This document shows, piece after piece, positions 13,784-24,430 of a stretch of 64,000 bases of DNA. Made by a program: the position numbers and the translations under genes. Every line of letters starts with the position of its first letter. The first letter of the stretch is position 1. Source of the stretch: Chrysomallon squamiferum (taxonomy: Eukaryota; Mollusca; Gastropoda; Neomphalida; Peltospiridae); the NCBI GenBank assembly GCA_012295275.1, contig CM022673.1, forward strand, positions 6,921,311-6,985,310, read 5' to 3'. The notes under the pieces are model-generated. The model did not search any database. It was given only the letters and a program-made list of their open reading frames with translations, and was not told the DNA's origin.

Positions 13784-15739
13784 GTCACACATGCACAAAC
13801 ATACAAACGTAAATACACAAAAGAGCACACACAAAAACAATAATACACTTTCCCATTTGGACACTGTAATATCTCGACAACACAATTAATATATTATAGT
13901 TAATTTTACATTCCTATTAAACTGATTAGCATTATTTAAATTATTTATTTATTTAGTTTGGGAGCTAAACACGACGGCGATGGCAACAACTGCAGTGAAG
14001 ATGATCAGTACATCATGGCAGCGACGACTCGCGGTAGAACAGATCCAAACAACACAAATTACTGGACTTTTTCTAACTGTTCTGTCACTTACTTTAACAA
14101 CTACATGACGTCTCTTATGAATACAGTGTATGTACATTTTATATCTGTCATTTTATTTATTTCATATTTTGTCCTGAAGATAAAGGTTTTACATGCATTT
14201 TCGTATATTTGGATATTTAATTTTATTGTTGTTAATTATTTTATTTACATAAAACAATAGACTTATGGGATTGATGAACCTAGAGTTTTTCCCTTCCTTA
14301 ATTTCTGTTTGTATCTAGACATTTTATATCCTTCCTTTGTGGAGAAAACAAATATTGTGAATATATTTTCATTTATTTCGAGATATTATTTTATTTGTGT
14401 TCTAAGTATATTTTCGTGTCATTTGAATTTTTCATTTTAATTCTATTCTGAACATGCTTTTGCATAATTCGAAGATTTTGTTTCACGTTTAATCGTCTTC
14501 TCAGTATATGTGTATTTATTTCGAAATTATTTTATTCATGTTTATTATTTTGTTTACATAAATATTTTCTACCAATGAAATGTGATAGAAAACAACAGGT
14601 TTATAGGATCGATTAACATTAGAGAAAAGAAGACAATTTATCGTGTCCTCAGACTTTAACGGTTATTTGTTTTCACGTTTGCATTGCAACAGTTTTCAAA
14701 TTAAAATCAAAGCATGAAATATAAGAACATTTTAAAGAATTCTAACTTTACTGCCATATTTTAGGGTGAACAAATACATATTATTAAAAAAAGAAAAAAC
14801 AAGCACATACTTATACATCCATACACATATAATTATTTATACACAAACATACGTACATTTATATTGACATACCTATCTGTACACATACATTTATTCGTAC
14901 ATACATTCAAACGTACGTACATACAGACATACATATTTATATTCATATCTATACACATAAACGACATATGTTATTTCATCTACTTATATCTTATTAAGAT
15001 ATTATTAAAACAGCAACAACCCATTATGTTACTAAATTAATTATTATAATCCAGGAATGGAAGAACATGTCTGACTGTGAGAAAGTAACAAAAGACAAAG
15101 TCCCGTCAGTCGATGATTTTCCAGGACAGAAGTACAGTCCTGATGTTCAGTGTCAGAGGTTACATGGACCAAAATCAAAAGTTTGTCGGGTACGATCGAA
15201 ACATTTTCCCATTTTTCCTGATTTTTTAAATTTTGTTTATTTTTTAATTGTATTTTTTACGGCATTTGCAAAATAAACAACAAATATTAAACTTCTTCTC
15301 TCTTTTCTCATTTTCACATTTCTTTTTTTATGTTTCTGGTTCCGATAATGATTATTAATTCATACGTAGAATTCAGAATGTCGTTCTTTATACCAACATA
15401 TGTTTTGGAATATTTGTGTATCTCTGTTCTACAAATACCAGTCAGAATTTGTTCGTTAACAATTGTTCTCTGTATCATTTCAGGGTGTCACATTTGAACC
15501 AGATTACAGCAGAGTGTGTTTTATCATGTATTGTAAGAAACCAGGCACCAGTACATGTTACGGTTATGATGCCGCAAGAGGAACAACGTGTGGAAATAAA
15601 AAGGTAAAAATAGATCACAAAATATTTTACCTGAATTACTAGATAAAAGACGACAACAGATAACACCAAAACTAAATGAAACAAAACACAAATGAAAAAA
15701 AGAAACAATAAAAAATAAAAAATATATGTATATGCTTTT

Positions 15740-15834
<95 letters not shown>

Positions 15835-16423
15835 TATACATATTAATACAAATAACTAAAAAAATCCTTTCTCTTCCTCTTCTCTCCCTATTTTCTCTTT
15901 CTTTTTTTCTATTCATGTGATATGTTTTTTCAGTGGTGTGTAAATGGCCTGTGTGTATCATCCCCGGATGCTCCTAGTGTTGATGGTAAGTAAATGTTTA
16001 ACATCCAAGAATACTAGAACAGTAATAACATAAACAAATGAAACGAAGTTATCAGAAGAACAAAACAACATAACCTAAAGATCTACAAAACGTTTGCAAA
16101 TGTCCTCATAATATTCATAAACTTGTTGACTATAATCTTTCCCACATATTTTAATCTACATAAATGATATAAATATGTTTTCAGAAACGTGTCCTTTCGG
16201 AGATGAGCCAGGTGTTGTTACTGATGGAAAAACGTGTGAAGACTATATCTCTGGATCTGGATCATGGCGCTGCTATTACGATTTCTACAGAAAGCGTTGT
16301 TGTCAATCGTGTGGTCTTCACTATACAGGAATACCAGGTAGTGTGAATGCATTACAAAAGTCATCAAGTTTTAAAATTCAGTAATTTCGCTAATATGTAG
16401 CGATTACGTTAAGTCGCTACTAA

Positions 16424-16454
<31 letters not shown>

Positions 16455-19400
16455 ATAGATAAATAAATAAATAAATAAATAAACAAATAAATAAATAAAT
16501 ACATAAATAAATAAGATAAAATAAAATAAAATAAAAATCGACCAGAAAACAACGTTCACTTAAAAAATGTATTCAACACGTTTTGATTTTAAATATGTCG
16601 TAGAAGTCGATAACACGTTAGTATTGTCGTTTTAGTTTAAAACGTACAAAATACCGCATTCATGAAATAAATAAATGTTTCGTTTATTAAGTTGTACACA
16701 GTTTTAAAATGTTTAATCTGTCTGAAAGTAGAATCTTGTTATGTCACTTTGTTATTTATTTATTTTTTTGTAAAACGTACTCACCTCTTAGGAATAAAAA
16801 AGTATAATACTTTATTATTATGCATACTAATTACTATATTACTGTTTTGAGTGATGTCTCTCCACCCATAACATAGTATAATAATCAAATAATGCTATTC
16901 CTACATATTTAACATCTCCTTCTTCCTCATTTGCATCCTCTGGCGATATATATACCTGACTGAGCCAGGAGACACTCATGAACAAACTGGTCCATCCTAT
17001 GCCCGATGATGTCACGTCTGTGAAAATGGCCAGATATATTTTTGACTTTTGTAGTTAGTGATTGAATTGGGGAAAAACAAAACAAATCAATAAGAAAAAT
17101 TAATAATAATATTAAAAAATATAAAAAAAATTCAATATACTATTACTTCTTTATTTTTGTAGACTGTTTGTACGGCGACAAAACTGATTGTTCTAAAGAA
17201 TACTGTGGAAAGGGTTATTCTTTTAAAAACAGGACCATTGCTTATGAAACGTATTGTTGTAAAACATGTGCGCCAGAAACAACAACAATCACTACAACGA
17301 CCGAAACTACTACCAGTACAGCAACCGAATCTACAACATCTACCACGACAGAACCTACAAGTACAACGACCGCACCTACTACAAGTACAAGGACCGCACC
17401 TACCACAAGTACAACGACCGAACCTACCACAAGTACAACCACCGAACCTACCACAACTACAACGACCGAACCTACAACAAGTACAACGACAGAAACTACC
17501 ACAAGTACAACGACCGCACCTACAACAAGTACAACGACCGCACCTACAACAAGTACAACGACCGCACCTACCACAAGTACAACGACCGAACCTACCACAA
17601 GTACAACGACCGCACCTACCACAAGTACAACGACCGCACCTACCACAAGTACAACGACCGCACCTACTACAAGCACAACGACCGCACCTACCACAAGCAC
17701 AACGACCGCACCTACCACAAGCACAACGACCGCACCTACCACAAGTACAACGACCGAACCTACAACAAGTTCAATGACCGCACCTACAACAAGTTCAACG
17801 ACCGCACCTACAACAAGTACAACGACCGCACCTACCACAAGTACAACGACCGAACCTACCACACGTACAACGACCGAACCTACCACAAGTACAACGACCG
17901 AACCTACCACACGTACAACGACCGAACCTACCACAAGTACAACGACCGAACCTACCACAAGTACAACGACTGCACCTACCACAAGTACAACGACCGCACC
18001 TACCACAAGTACAACGACCGCACCTACCACAAGTACAACGACCGAACCTACCACAAGTACAACGATCGCACTTACAACAAGTACAACGACCGTACCTACC
18101 ACAAGTACAACGACCGAACCTACCACAAGTACAACGACCGCACCTACCACAAGTACAACGACCGCACCTACCACAAGTACAACGACAAAACCCACCACAA
18201 GTACAACGACGGAAACTACAACAAGTACAACGATCGCACTTACAACAAGTACAACGACCGCACCTACTACAAGTACGACGACCGCACCTACCACAAGTAC
18301 AACGACCGAACCTACAACAAGTTCAATGACCGCACCTACAACAAGTTCAACGACCGCACCTACAACAAGTACAACGACCGCACCTACCACAAGTACAACG
18401 ACCGAACCTACCACACGTACAACGACCGAACCTACCACAAGTACAACGACCGAACCTACCACGTACAACGACCGAACCTACCACAAGTACAACGACCGAA
18501 CCTACCACAAGTACAACGACTGCACCTACCACAAGTGACAACGACCGCACCTACCACAAGTACAACGACCGCACCTACCACAAGTACAACGACCGAACCT
18601 ACCACAAGTACAACGATCGCACTTACAACAAGTACAACGACCGTACCTACCACAAGTACAACGACCGAACCTACCACAAGTACAACGACCGCACCTACCA
18701 CAAGTACAACGACCGCACCTACCACAAGTACAACGACAAAACCCACCACAAGTACAACGACGGAAACTACAACAAGTACAACGATCGCACTTACAACAAG
18801 TACAACGACCGCACCTACTACAAGTACGACGACCGCACCTACCACAAGTACAACGACCGAACCTACCACAAATACAACGACCGCACCTACCACAAGTACA
18901 ACGACCGGACCTACCACAAGTACAACGACCGAACCTACCACAAGTACAACGACCGAACCTACCACAAGAACAACGACCGCACCTACCACAAGTACAACGA
19001 CAACACCTACCACAAGTACAACGACCGAACCTACAACAAGAACAACGACAACAGCTACCACAAGTACAACGACCGCACCTACCACAAGTACATCGACCGA
19101 ACCTACAACAAGTACAACGACCGAACCTACAACAAGAACAACGACGGAACCTACAACAAGAGCAACGACCGCACCTACCACAAGAACAACGACCGCACCT
19201 ACCACAAGTACAACGACCGCACCTACCACAACAACAACGACCGAACCTACCACAAGTACAACGACAAAACCTACCATAAGTACAACGACCGAACCTACCA
19301 CAAGTACAACGACCGCACCTACCACAAGTACGACGACCGCACCTACCACAACAACAACGACCGAACCTACCACAAGCACAACGACGGAAACTACCACAAC

Positions 19401-22400
19401 TACGAAGAAAGAACCGACAACAAGCACCACGACCGAACCTACAGAAAAAACAACAACCGAACCTACCACAAGTACAACGATGGAAACTACCACGAGTACA
19501 ATGACCGAACCTACTACAAGTACCACGACCGAATCCACCACCAATACAACGAGCCAACCCACTACAAGTAACACTAACGAACCCACCACAAGTATCAATA
19601 CCGAACCTACCACTAGTACAACAACGGAAACTACCACAAGTACAACAACGGAAATTACCATAAGTACCACAAGTAGAACGACCGAACCAACCACAGGTAC
19701 CAGGACCGAACCTACCGCAATTACAACGACCGAACCTACAACAAGAGCAACGACCGCACCTACCAGAAATACCCCGACAGAACCTACCACAAATACCACG
19801 GCTGAATCTACCACAAGTACAGCGACCGAATCTACCACAAGTACAACAACCGAACCCACCATAAATACAACAACCGAACCTACCACCAGTACAACAACCG
19901 AACCTACCACAAGTACAGCGACCGAAGCTACCACAAGTACAGAAAACGAACCTACCACAACTACTACGACAGAATCTAGCACCAGTACAGCAACCGAACC
20001 TACCACCAGTACAACAACCGAACCTACCACAAGTACAACAACCGAACCTACCACAAGTACAGAAAACGAACCTACCACAACTACTACGACAGAATCAAGC
20101 ACCAGTACAACAACCGAACCTACCACCAGTACAACAACCAAACCTACCACAAGTACAACGACGGAAACTACAACAAGTACAACGATCGCACTTACAACAA
20201 GTACAACGACCGCACCTACTACAAGTACGACGACCGCACCTACCACAAGTACAACGACCGAACCTACCACAAATACAACGACCGCACCTACCACAAGTAC
20301 AACGACCGGACCTACCACAAGTACAACGACCGAACCTACCACAAGTACAACGACCGAACCTACCACAACTACAACGACCGAACCTACCACAAGTACAACG
20401 ACGGAAACTACAACAAGTACAACGACCGCACCTACTACAAGTACGACGACAGCACCTACCACAAGTACAACGACCGAACCTACCACAAGTACAACGACCG
20501 CACCTACCACAAGTACAACGACCGAACCTACCACAAGTACAACGACCGAACCTACCCCAAGTACAACGACCGCACCTACCACAAGTACAACGACCGCACC
20601 TACCACAAGTACAATGACCGCACCTACCACAAGTACAACGACCGCACCTACCACAAGTACAACGACCGCACCTACCACAAGTACAACGACAACACCTACC
20701 ACAAGTACAACGACCGAACCTACAACAAGAACAACGACAACACCTACAACAAGTACAACGACCGAACCTACAACAAGAACAACGACAACAGCTACCACAA
20801 GTACAACGACCGCACCTACCACAAGTACATCGACCGAACCTACAACAAGTACAACGACCGAACCTACAACAAGAACAACGACGGAACCTACAACAAGAGC
20901 AACGACCGCACCTACCACAAGAACAACGACCGCACCTACCACAAGTACAACGACCGCACCTACCACAACAACAACGACCGAACCTACCACAAGTACAACG
21001 ACAAAACCTACCATAAGTACAACGACCGAACCTACCACAAGTACAACGACCGCACCTACCACAAGTACGACGACCGCACCTACCACAACAACAACGACCG
21101 AACCTACCACAAGCACAACGACGGAAACTACCACAACTACGAAGAAAGAACCGACAACAAGCACCACGACCGAACCTACAGAAAAAACAACAACCGAACC
21201 TACCACAAGTACAACGATGGAAACTACCACGAGTACAATGACCGAACCTACTACAAGTACCACGACCGAATCCACCACCAATACAACGAGCCAACCCACT
21301 ACAAGTAACACTAACGAACCCACCACAAGTATCAATACCGAACCTACCACTAGTACAACAACGGAAACTACCACAAGTACAACAACGGAAATTACCATAA
21401 GTACCACAAGTAGAACGACCGAACCAACCACAGGTACCAGGACCGAACCTACCGCAATTACAACGACCGAACCTACAACAAGAGCAACGACCGCACCTAC
21501 CAGAAATACCCCGACAGAACCTACCACAAATACCACGGCTGAATCTACCACAAGTACAGCGACCGAATCTACCACAAGTACAACAACCGAACCCACCATA
21601 AATACAACAACCGAACCTACCACCAGTACAACAACCGAACCTACCACAAGTACAGCGACCGAACCTACCACAAGTACAGAAAACGAACCTACCACAACTA
21701 CTACGACAGAATCTAGCACCAGTACAGCAACCGAACCTACCACCAGTACAACAACCGAACCTACCACAAGTACAACAACCGAACCTACCACAAGTACAGA
21801 AAACGAACCTACCACAACTACTACGACAGAATCAAGCACCAGTACAACAACCGAACCTACCACCAGTACAACAACCAAACCTACCACAAGTACAACGTCC
21901 GAACCTACCACAAGTACAACAACCGAACGTACCACAAGTACAACAACCGAACGTACCACAAGTACAACGACGAAAACTACCACCACTACAACGAAGGAAA
22001 CTACCACAAGTAGCACGACCGAACCTACCACCACTACAAGGACCCAACCCACCACAAGTGCAACGACCCAAACTACCACAAGAGCAACAACCGAACCAAC
22101 AACAAGTAGCACGGCCGAACCTACCACCACTACAAGGACCCAACCCACCACAAGTGAAACGACCCAAACTACCACAAAAGCAACAACCGAACCAACAACA
22201 AGTACAACGACAGAAACTACCACCAGTACAACAACCGAATCGAGCACCAGTACAATGACGGAAACTACCTCAAGTGCAACAACGACTGAACCGACCACAA
22301 GTACAACGACGAAGGAATCTTGTTTTGATTCTGGCTACTTTGAAGGACTGAACTGTTCTCAGTATGTCGACATGAAAGGCAGTTTTGTGTGCTATGAAAG

Positions 22401-22993
22401 CAGAGTGGAGAAAGAATGCTGTGCCAAATGTGCAAGTGTCGCAACTTCTGTTGAAGGTAAAATAAAATTCTGAAGCATACATTACTTAAAGTGTGGTATA
22501 AACTGGATAACCAATAATAGTTGCATGATTAGAATCATCATTAACCCAACACTTAAACATTACAATATAAACAAAACGAAGTTCTTATTCATACTTATTG
22601 CATTGTGCAGCAGTAATTAAATTATTATCTTGAATCGTATTCTTTAAACATCAATACAGGATATTTACATAAATAACTAATTTGTTTTCTACTTTAATTT
22701 TACAGTGGTTATTATTTTTGTCTTCCACCACAATCGCGCGCTCACATACGCTGGTAAACAGATCAATGCTGTTGTATTTTTGTACAGGTTGCAAGTATGG
22801 CGACAGAGATCCACGGATTTGTCGTAGGGTTACTTCGCAATGGATCGGCTGTTTCGTGGAGAATACTCTCTGCTGCATGTCCTGTAAGAAAACATCTGGG
22901 GCTTCTAGTTCACAAGCAAGTTATTCTACAGGACTGACAACGTTTTTAGCTTCAATATTTTTACTTTACAAGCAAGTTACTCTACAGAACTGA
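3471..22993 (+). CDS. Copy 1: secreted ADAMTS-like zinc metalloprotease with giant Thr-rich mucin domain
   Basis: Seventeen exons: 3471-3549, 4454-4677, 5387-5473, 6679-6820, 9587-9698, 10259-10355, 10526-10603, 11003-11151, 11673-11722, 12073-12184, 13957-14125 (or 14127), 15055-15189, 15484-15603, 15934-15985, 16185-16337, 17163-22456, 22788-22993. Start MMWLPACKQHCILTFITV is a signal peptide. The prodomain ends in RNKR (residues 192-195). The catalytic domain carries HELGHSLGAKHD and the Met-turn YIMA. The cysteine-rich part (QCQRLHGPKSKVC, then GTTCGNKKWCVNGLC) matches the ADAMTS disintegrin-like/cysteine-rich fold. PLAC-like modules follow. Exon 12 has two extra bases; only the donor at 14126 keeps the frame open. 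The mucin exon shifts frame at about 18461 and 18537, so the frame from exon 1 stops at 18536-18538 (1044 residues). PLAC modules 3-4 and the tail lie in another frame. Likely role is extracellular proteolysis. Confidence 0.82.
4454..9698 (+). CDS. Copy 1 exons 2-5: prodomain and furin site
   Basis: Exons 4454-4677, 5387-5473, 6679-6820 and 9587-9698. Typical reprolysin-prodomain phrases are readable: LYLIKDAGIEE, TISCFGEDTNLHLQL and LAVHGKEYQLEP. The cysteine in ISCFGED is a candidate cysteine-switch residue (inference). RNKR just before ETTEYYIDILTV fits a furin cleavage site separating prodomain from catalytic domain. Confidence 0.75.
5036..5078 (+). repeat. AAT/GATGAT simple repeat in intron 2
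   Basis: Short trinucleotide run, mostly ATG units, in intron 2 of copy 1. No coding meaning. Confidence 0.6.
6167..6251 (+). repeat. AC microsatellite followed by poly-A
   Basis: A (CA)n run of about 40 bases, then a poly-A run from about 6223, inside intron 3 of copy 1. Related intron sequence occurs in copy 3 near 41890-42060 and 43430-43590. Confidence 0.8.
6821..9586. other. Intron 4 of copy 1
   Basis: A 2.8-kb intron with CA repeats (6842-6911), a GC-richer block at 6930-7060 resembling a tRNA-derived element, AT-rich sequence to 7900, and a decayed minus-strand ORF at 7930-8975. Intron 4 of copy 2 is 2.05 kb with the same insertion; in copy 4 it is only about 0.4 kb. Confidence 0.6.
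7930..8975 (-). mobile_element. Decayed transposon-like ORF (ERFHQ/TMERRYQ family)
   Basis: Read on the minus strand, pieces in several frames give DITYPDIPSSIARVPHSEEL, SRLFNLRTRAAEV, VSFREVVETFLVNNKT, YEQLIQKLIKTSK, HFLHSHLNFFSENKCD, and EEYGERFHQNISTMERRYQ. I associate this set, especially GERFHQ-TMERRYQ, with an uncharacterised repeated protein found in many animal genomes and suspected to be transposon-derived. Stops and frame changes show it is dead here. The same fragment sits in intron 4 of copies 2 and 3. Element ends were not identified. Confidence 0.5.
9587..14127 (+). CDS. Copy 1 exons 5-11: M12B catalytic domain
   Basis: The domain begins at ETTEYYIDILTVIDYAIYQR and includes NGVNLRYKRITGLGF, DHVMLFSG and MCRSEG. 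Exon 10 (12073-12184) ends THELGH; the serine codon is split and exon 11 (13957) continues LGAKHDGDGNNC, giving the complete HExxHxxGxxHD zinc site. YIMAA in exon 11 supplies the Met-turn. All catalytic residues are present, so this copy could be an active enzyme. Confidence 0.85.
9800..10150 (+). repeat. Degenerate TGAG/TCAG tetranucleotide repeats in intron 5
   Basis: Runs of gagtgagtcagtgagt-type units mixed with gattgattgac. The same low-complexity block is in intron 5 of copies 2 (about 30450-30650), 3 (45795-45900) and 4 (54140-54260), so it predates the duplications. Confidence 0.7.
10612..10697 (+). repeat. TTA trinucleotide repeat, intron 7
   Basis: About 85 bases of TTA/TTG units directly after the exon 7 donor. 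Shorter or TTG-rich versions are in copies 2 (31108-31150) and 4 (55258-55320). Confidence 0.8.
12345..12580 (+). repeat. 18-base minisatellite (aacacattacttgaacta)
   Basis: About a dozen imperfect copies of an 18-base unit in intron 10. A shorter version is at 32765-32940 in intron 10 of copy 2, with different unit number and order. Confidence 0.8.
13713..13781 (+). repeat. CT microsatellite, intron 10 of copy 1
   Basis: Uninterrupted (CT)n. The homologous intron of copy 2 has a longer, mixed CT/CTGT/CTAT tract at about 33980-34160. Confidence 0.95.
15055..15985 (+). CDS. Copy 1 exons 12-14: ADAMTS disintegrin-like/cysteine-rich region
   Basis: Exons 15055-15189, 15484-15603 and 15934-15985. 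CQRLHGPKSKVC, VCFIMYC, ARGTTCGNKKWC and VNGLCVSSPDAPSVD reproduce the C-x-x-x-x-G-P, M-x-C and GTxCGxxKWCxxGxC pattern of the ADAMTS region after the protease domain. In ADAMTS proteins a TSP1 repeat would follow; here a PLAC-like module follows instead. Confidence 0.75.
15743..15831 (+). repeat. CT microsatellite, intron 13 of copy 1
   Basis: Uninterrupted (CT)n, 89 bases, between exons 13 and 14. Confidence 0.95.
16185..16337 (+). CDS. Copy 1 exon 15: PLAC-like module 1
   Basis: One symmetrical exon (153 nt, phase 1-1) encodes ETCPFGDEPG, CEDYISGSGSWRC and RKRCCQSCGLHYTGIP. The spaced cysteines ending in CCxSC resemble PLAC (protease and lacunin) modules. An ShK-type module is the alternative, but the CC pair followed by xxC favours PLAC. 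The same exon is 36820-36972 in copy 2 and 59967-60119 in copy 4. Confidence 0.6.
16423..16513 (+). repeat. AAAT tetranucleotide repeat, intron 15
   Basis: About 90 bases of AAAT units. At the same place copy 2 has an AAAAT pentanucleotide repeat (37065-37124). Confidence 0.85.
17163..22456 (+). CDS. Copy 1 exon 16: PLAC-like module 2, giant mucin tract, PLAC-like module 3
   Basis: The exon opens with DCLYGDKTDCSKEYCGKG and YETYCCKTCAPE. From about 17280 to 22315 it is a 24-base repeat encoding TTTEPTTS and variants (TTTAPTTS, TTTETTTS), roughly 210 units; Thr/Ser/Pro content implies dense O-glycosylation. It closes with KESCFDSGYFEGLNC and ECCAKCASVATSVEG. The frame is not continuous: a 2-base loss at about 18461-18464 and a 1-base gain at about 18537 move it to another frame, where it stays open to the end. 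In the entry frame a TGA at 18536-18538 truncates it. Confidence 0.8.
17280..22315 (+). repeat. 24-base coding minisatellite with nested duplications
   Basis: Basic unit acaacgaccgaacctaccac plus aagt. Higher-order duplications are visible. A block near 18186 recurs at 18732 (551 bases on). One near 18871 recurs at 20272 (1401 on). One spanning 19401 to about 20158 recurs at 21138 to about 21895 (1737 on) almost base for base. The 551-base offset is one short of 23 units, matching the net frameshift. Confidence 0.9.
22788..22993 (+). CDS. Copy 1 exon 17: PLAC-like module 4 and hydrophobic tail
   Basis: Encodes GCKYGDRDPRIC, QWIGCFVENTLCCMSC, then a Ser-rich stretch and TGLTTFLASIFLLYKQ before the stop. 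The acceptor is TTGTACAG. The hydrophobic tail could be a membrane or GPI signal, but it is short and ends in polar residues, so this is uncertain. The stop lies inside the second unit of a 56-base repeat. Confidence 0.7.
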
Positions 22994-23206
22994 TAACGTT
23001 TTTAGCTTCAATATTTTTACTTTACAAGCAAGTTATTCTACAGGACTGACAACGTTTTTAGCTTCAATATTTTTACTTTACAAGCAAGTTATTCTACAGA
23101 ACTGACAACGTTTTTAGCTTCAATATTTTTACTTTACAAGCAAGTTATTCTACAGGACTGACAATGTTTTTAGCTTCAATACTTCTACTTTACAAGCAAG
23201 CATCAG
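22913..23206 (+). repeat. 56-base tandem repeat across the stop codon and 3' UTR (copy 1)
   Basis: Five units; ggactgacaa-type anchors lie at 22931, 22987, 23043, 23099 and 23155, exactly 56 apart. Unit one is translated into the hydrophobic tail. Because 56 is not a multiple of three, unit two brings a stop into frame. Copies 2 and 4 have three units each. Confidence 0.9.
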
Positions 23207-23261
23207 ATAAACTGTACTTTGCTCAATATCAAATGATGAAGTTCTAAATATTGATAGTATT

Positions 23262-23267
23262 AATAAA
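23262..23267 (+). terminator. Polyadenylation signal of copy 1
   Basis: AATAAA in tattaataaattcaatta, followed by the T/G-rich tgatgttttgtg. The same context is found after copies 2 and 4. Confidence 0.6.
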
Positions 23268-23272
23268 TTCAA

Positions 23273-23449
23273 TTACAAAACGTTTTCACTGATGTTTTGT
23301 GCTCAATGACAACACCCCGGAAAGAATCGTACCACTTACTGATTACTTCTACTTTACGCAGTTGTTATGGATTTACAAGCAATACCGAACACCGCAACCC
23401 CCCCCCCCGTGAAAAAAAAAAAAAAAAAAAAAAAAACACAAAAACTCAA

Positions 23450-23484
<35 letters not shown>

Positions 23485-24327
23485 AAAAAAAAATAAAAAA
23501 AAAAAAAAATTATATTTGTAAAAATTAATAAACAGCAACAAATATAATAACTTTAGCAAGAGCAACAGCAATAACGACGACAAGAAAGAAAGAGAGTTAC
23601 ATGAACAGAATATTGAGGTCTACATTTTAATCATTGGAGGTCATTTCCAAAATTAAAATTTCCTTATGCACTCACAGATAAACGGACTTGATTTTGAAGA
23701 TGTCATCTGCTGCCTTCTGTAACATTCACCGGGTAGATTTTTATTCACCTATGCGATGTTCGCTGAAAACAAAATATGTATTTTAATTTGTTTACAGTGT
23801 ATAGTTATAACTAGATTAATTTTTATTTTATATAATTATTTTCACACACATACACAAACATTTATCTTTCAGTTTACATACTTGTGAGAAAATTGTCAAA
23901 ATGACAGAACTGTATGAACAACGCATTATCAAATACTTATAACAACAACAACAATAAGAAAAACAGCGACAACAACATCAACAACTGAGGTAACAAACGA
24001 CCACATTGTTACAACGACATTCAAAGTTTTGAAAATGACAGAACGATATTCTTTTTTTTTTAAACAAGACAGTTTTGAGTAAAAAGCTAATATGTTTCTA
24101 GTTCATTTATAAACGGTGTCTCCTGGTATAAATACTTGTATTAACCATTTCAGATTAATGAAAGGTCTAGGGCAATAGCCTAGTTATGTCTTACAAGGCA
24201 AAATGGTCGTTTTAATAATATCTTTGGTTCGTAACATCTATGAAATAATAATAAAAAACTATTACTTTAACTGTCGCAATAGAGAGAGAGAGAAAGATGT
24301 ATGTATGTATGTATGTATGTATGTATG

Positions 24328-24399
<72 letters not shown>

Positions 24400-24430
24400 G
24401 TTGAATATTCATTATTTTGTTTGATTCCAG
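23273..24430. other. Spacer between copies 1 and 2 (first part)
   Basis: No gene seen. Holds poly-C/poly-A (23399-23509), AAC-rich low complexity near 23940-24000, and GTAT and AT microsatellites at 24299-24395. It is homologous to 39410-40430 and 48172-49200, so the spacer was duplicated with the gene. Confidence 0.6.
24299..24395 (+). repeat. GTAT then AT microsatellite
   Basis: Tetranucleotide GTAT units pass into a long AT dinucleotide run; much shorter at 40355-40399, and replaced by GA then AT at 49085-49190 in the other spacers. Confidence 0.9.

Larger units (their letters stand above)
12185..13956. other. Intron 10 of copy 1
   Basis: This intron interrupts the zinc-binding motif. 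It contains an 18-base minisatellite (12345-12580), an unrecognised block shared with copy 2 (12580-12960), and a CT tract at 13713-13781. No extra exon was recognised. Confidence 0.55.

Noticed and set aside
17266-18535. Plus-strand frame reading NDRTYHKY repeats
   Set aside because: Out-of-frame reading of the Thr-rich repeat. Exon 16 enters from PLAC-like module 2 in the TTTEPTTS frame.
18526-21294. Cys/Arg-rich minus-strand frames (CGRCGRCT type)
   Set aside because: Another shadow of the mucin repeat; no cysteine-knot logic or splice context.
17242-22298. Very long minus-strand open frames (up to 1280 codons) of VVVLVVGS type
   Set aside because: They are the reverse complement of the 24-base mucin repeat. 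A repeat of 24 bases without stops is open in several frames; the flanking cysteine modules and splice sites fix the plus strand.
17280-22315. CRISPR-like or satellite array
   Set aside because: The repeat is coding, in a spliced exon, with amino-acid-level conservation and no unique spacers.
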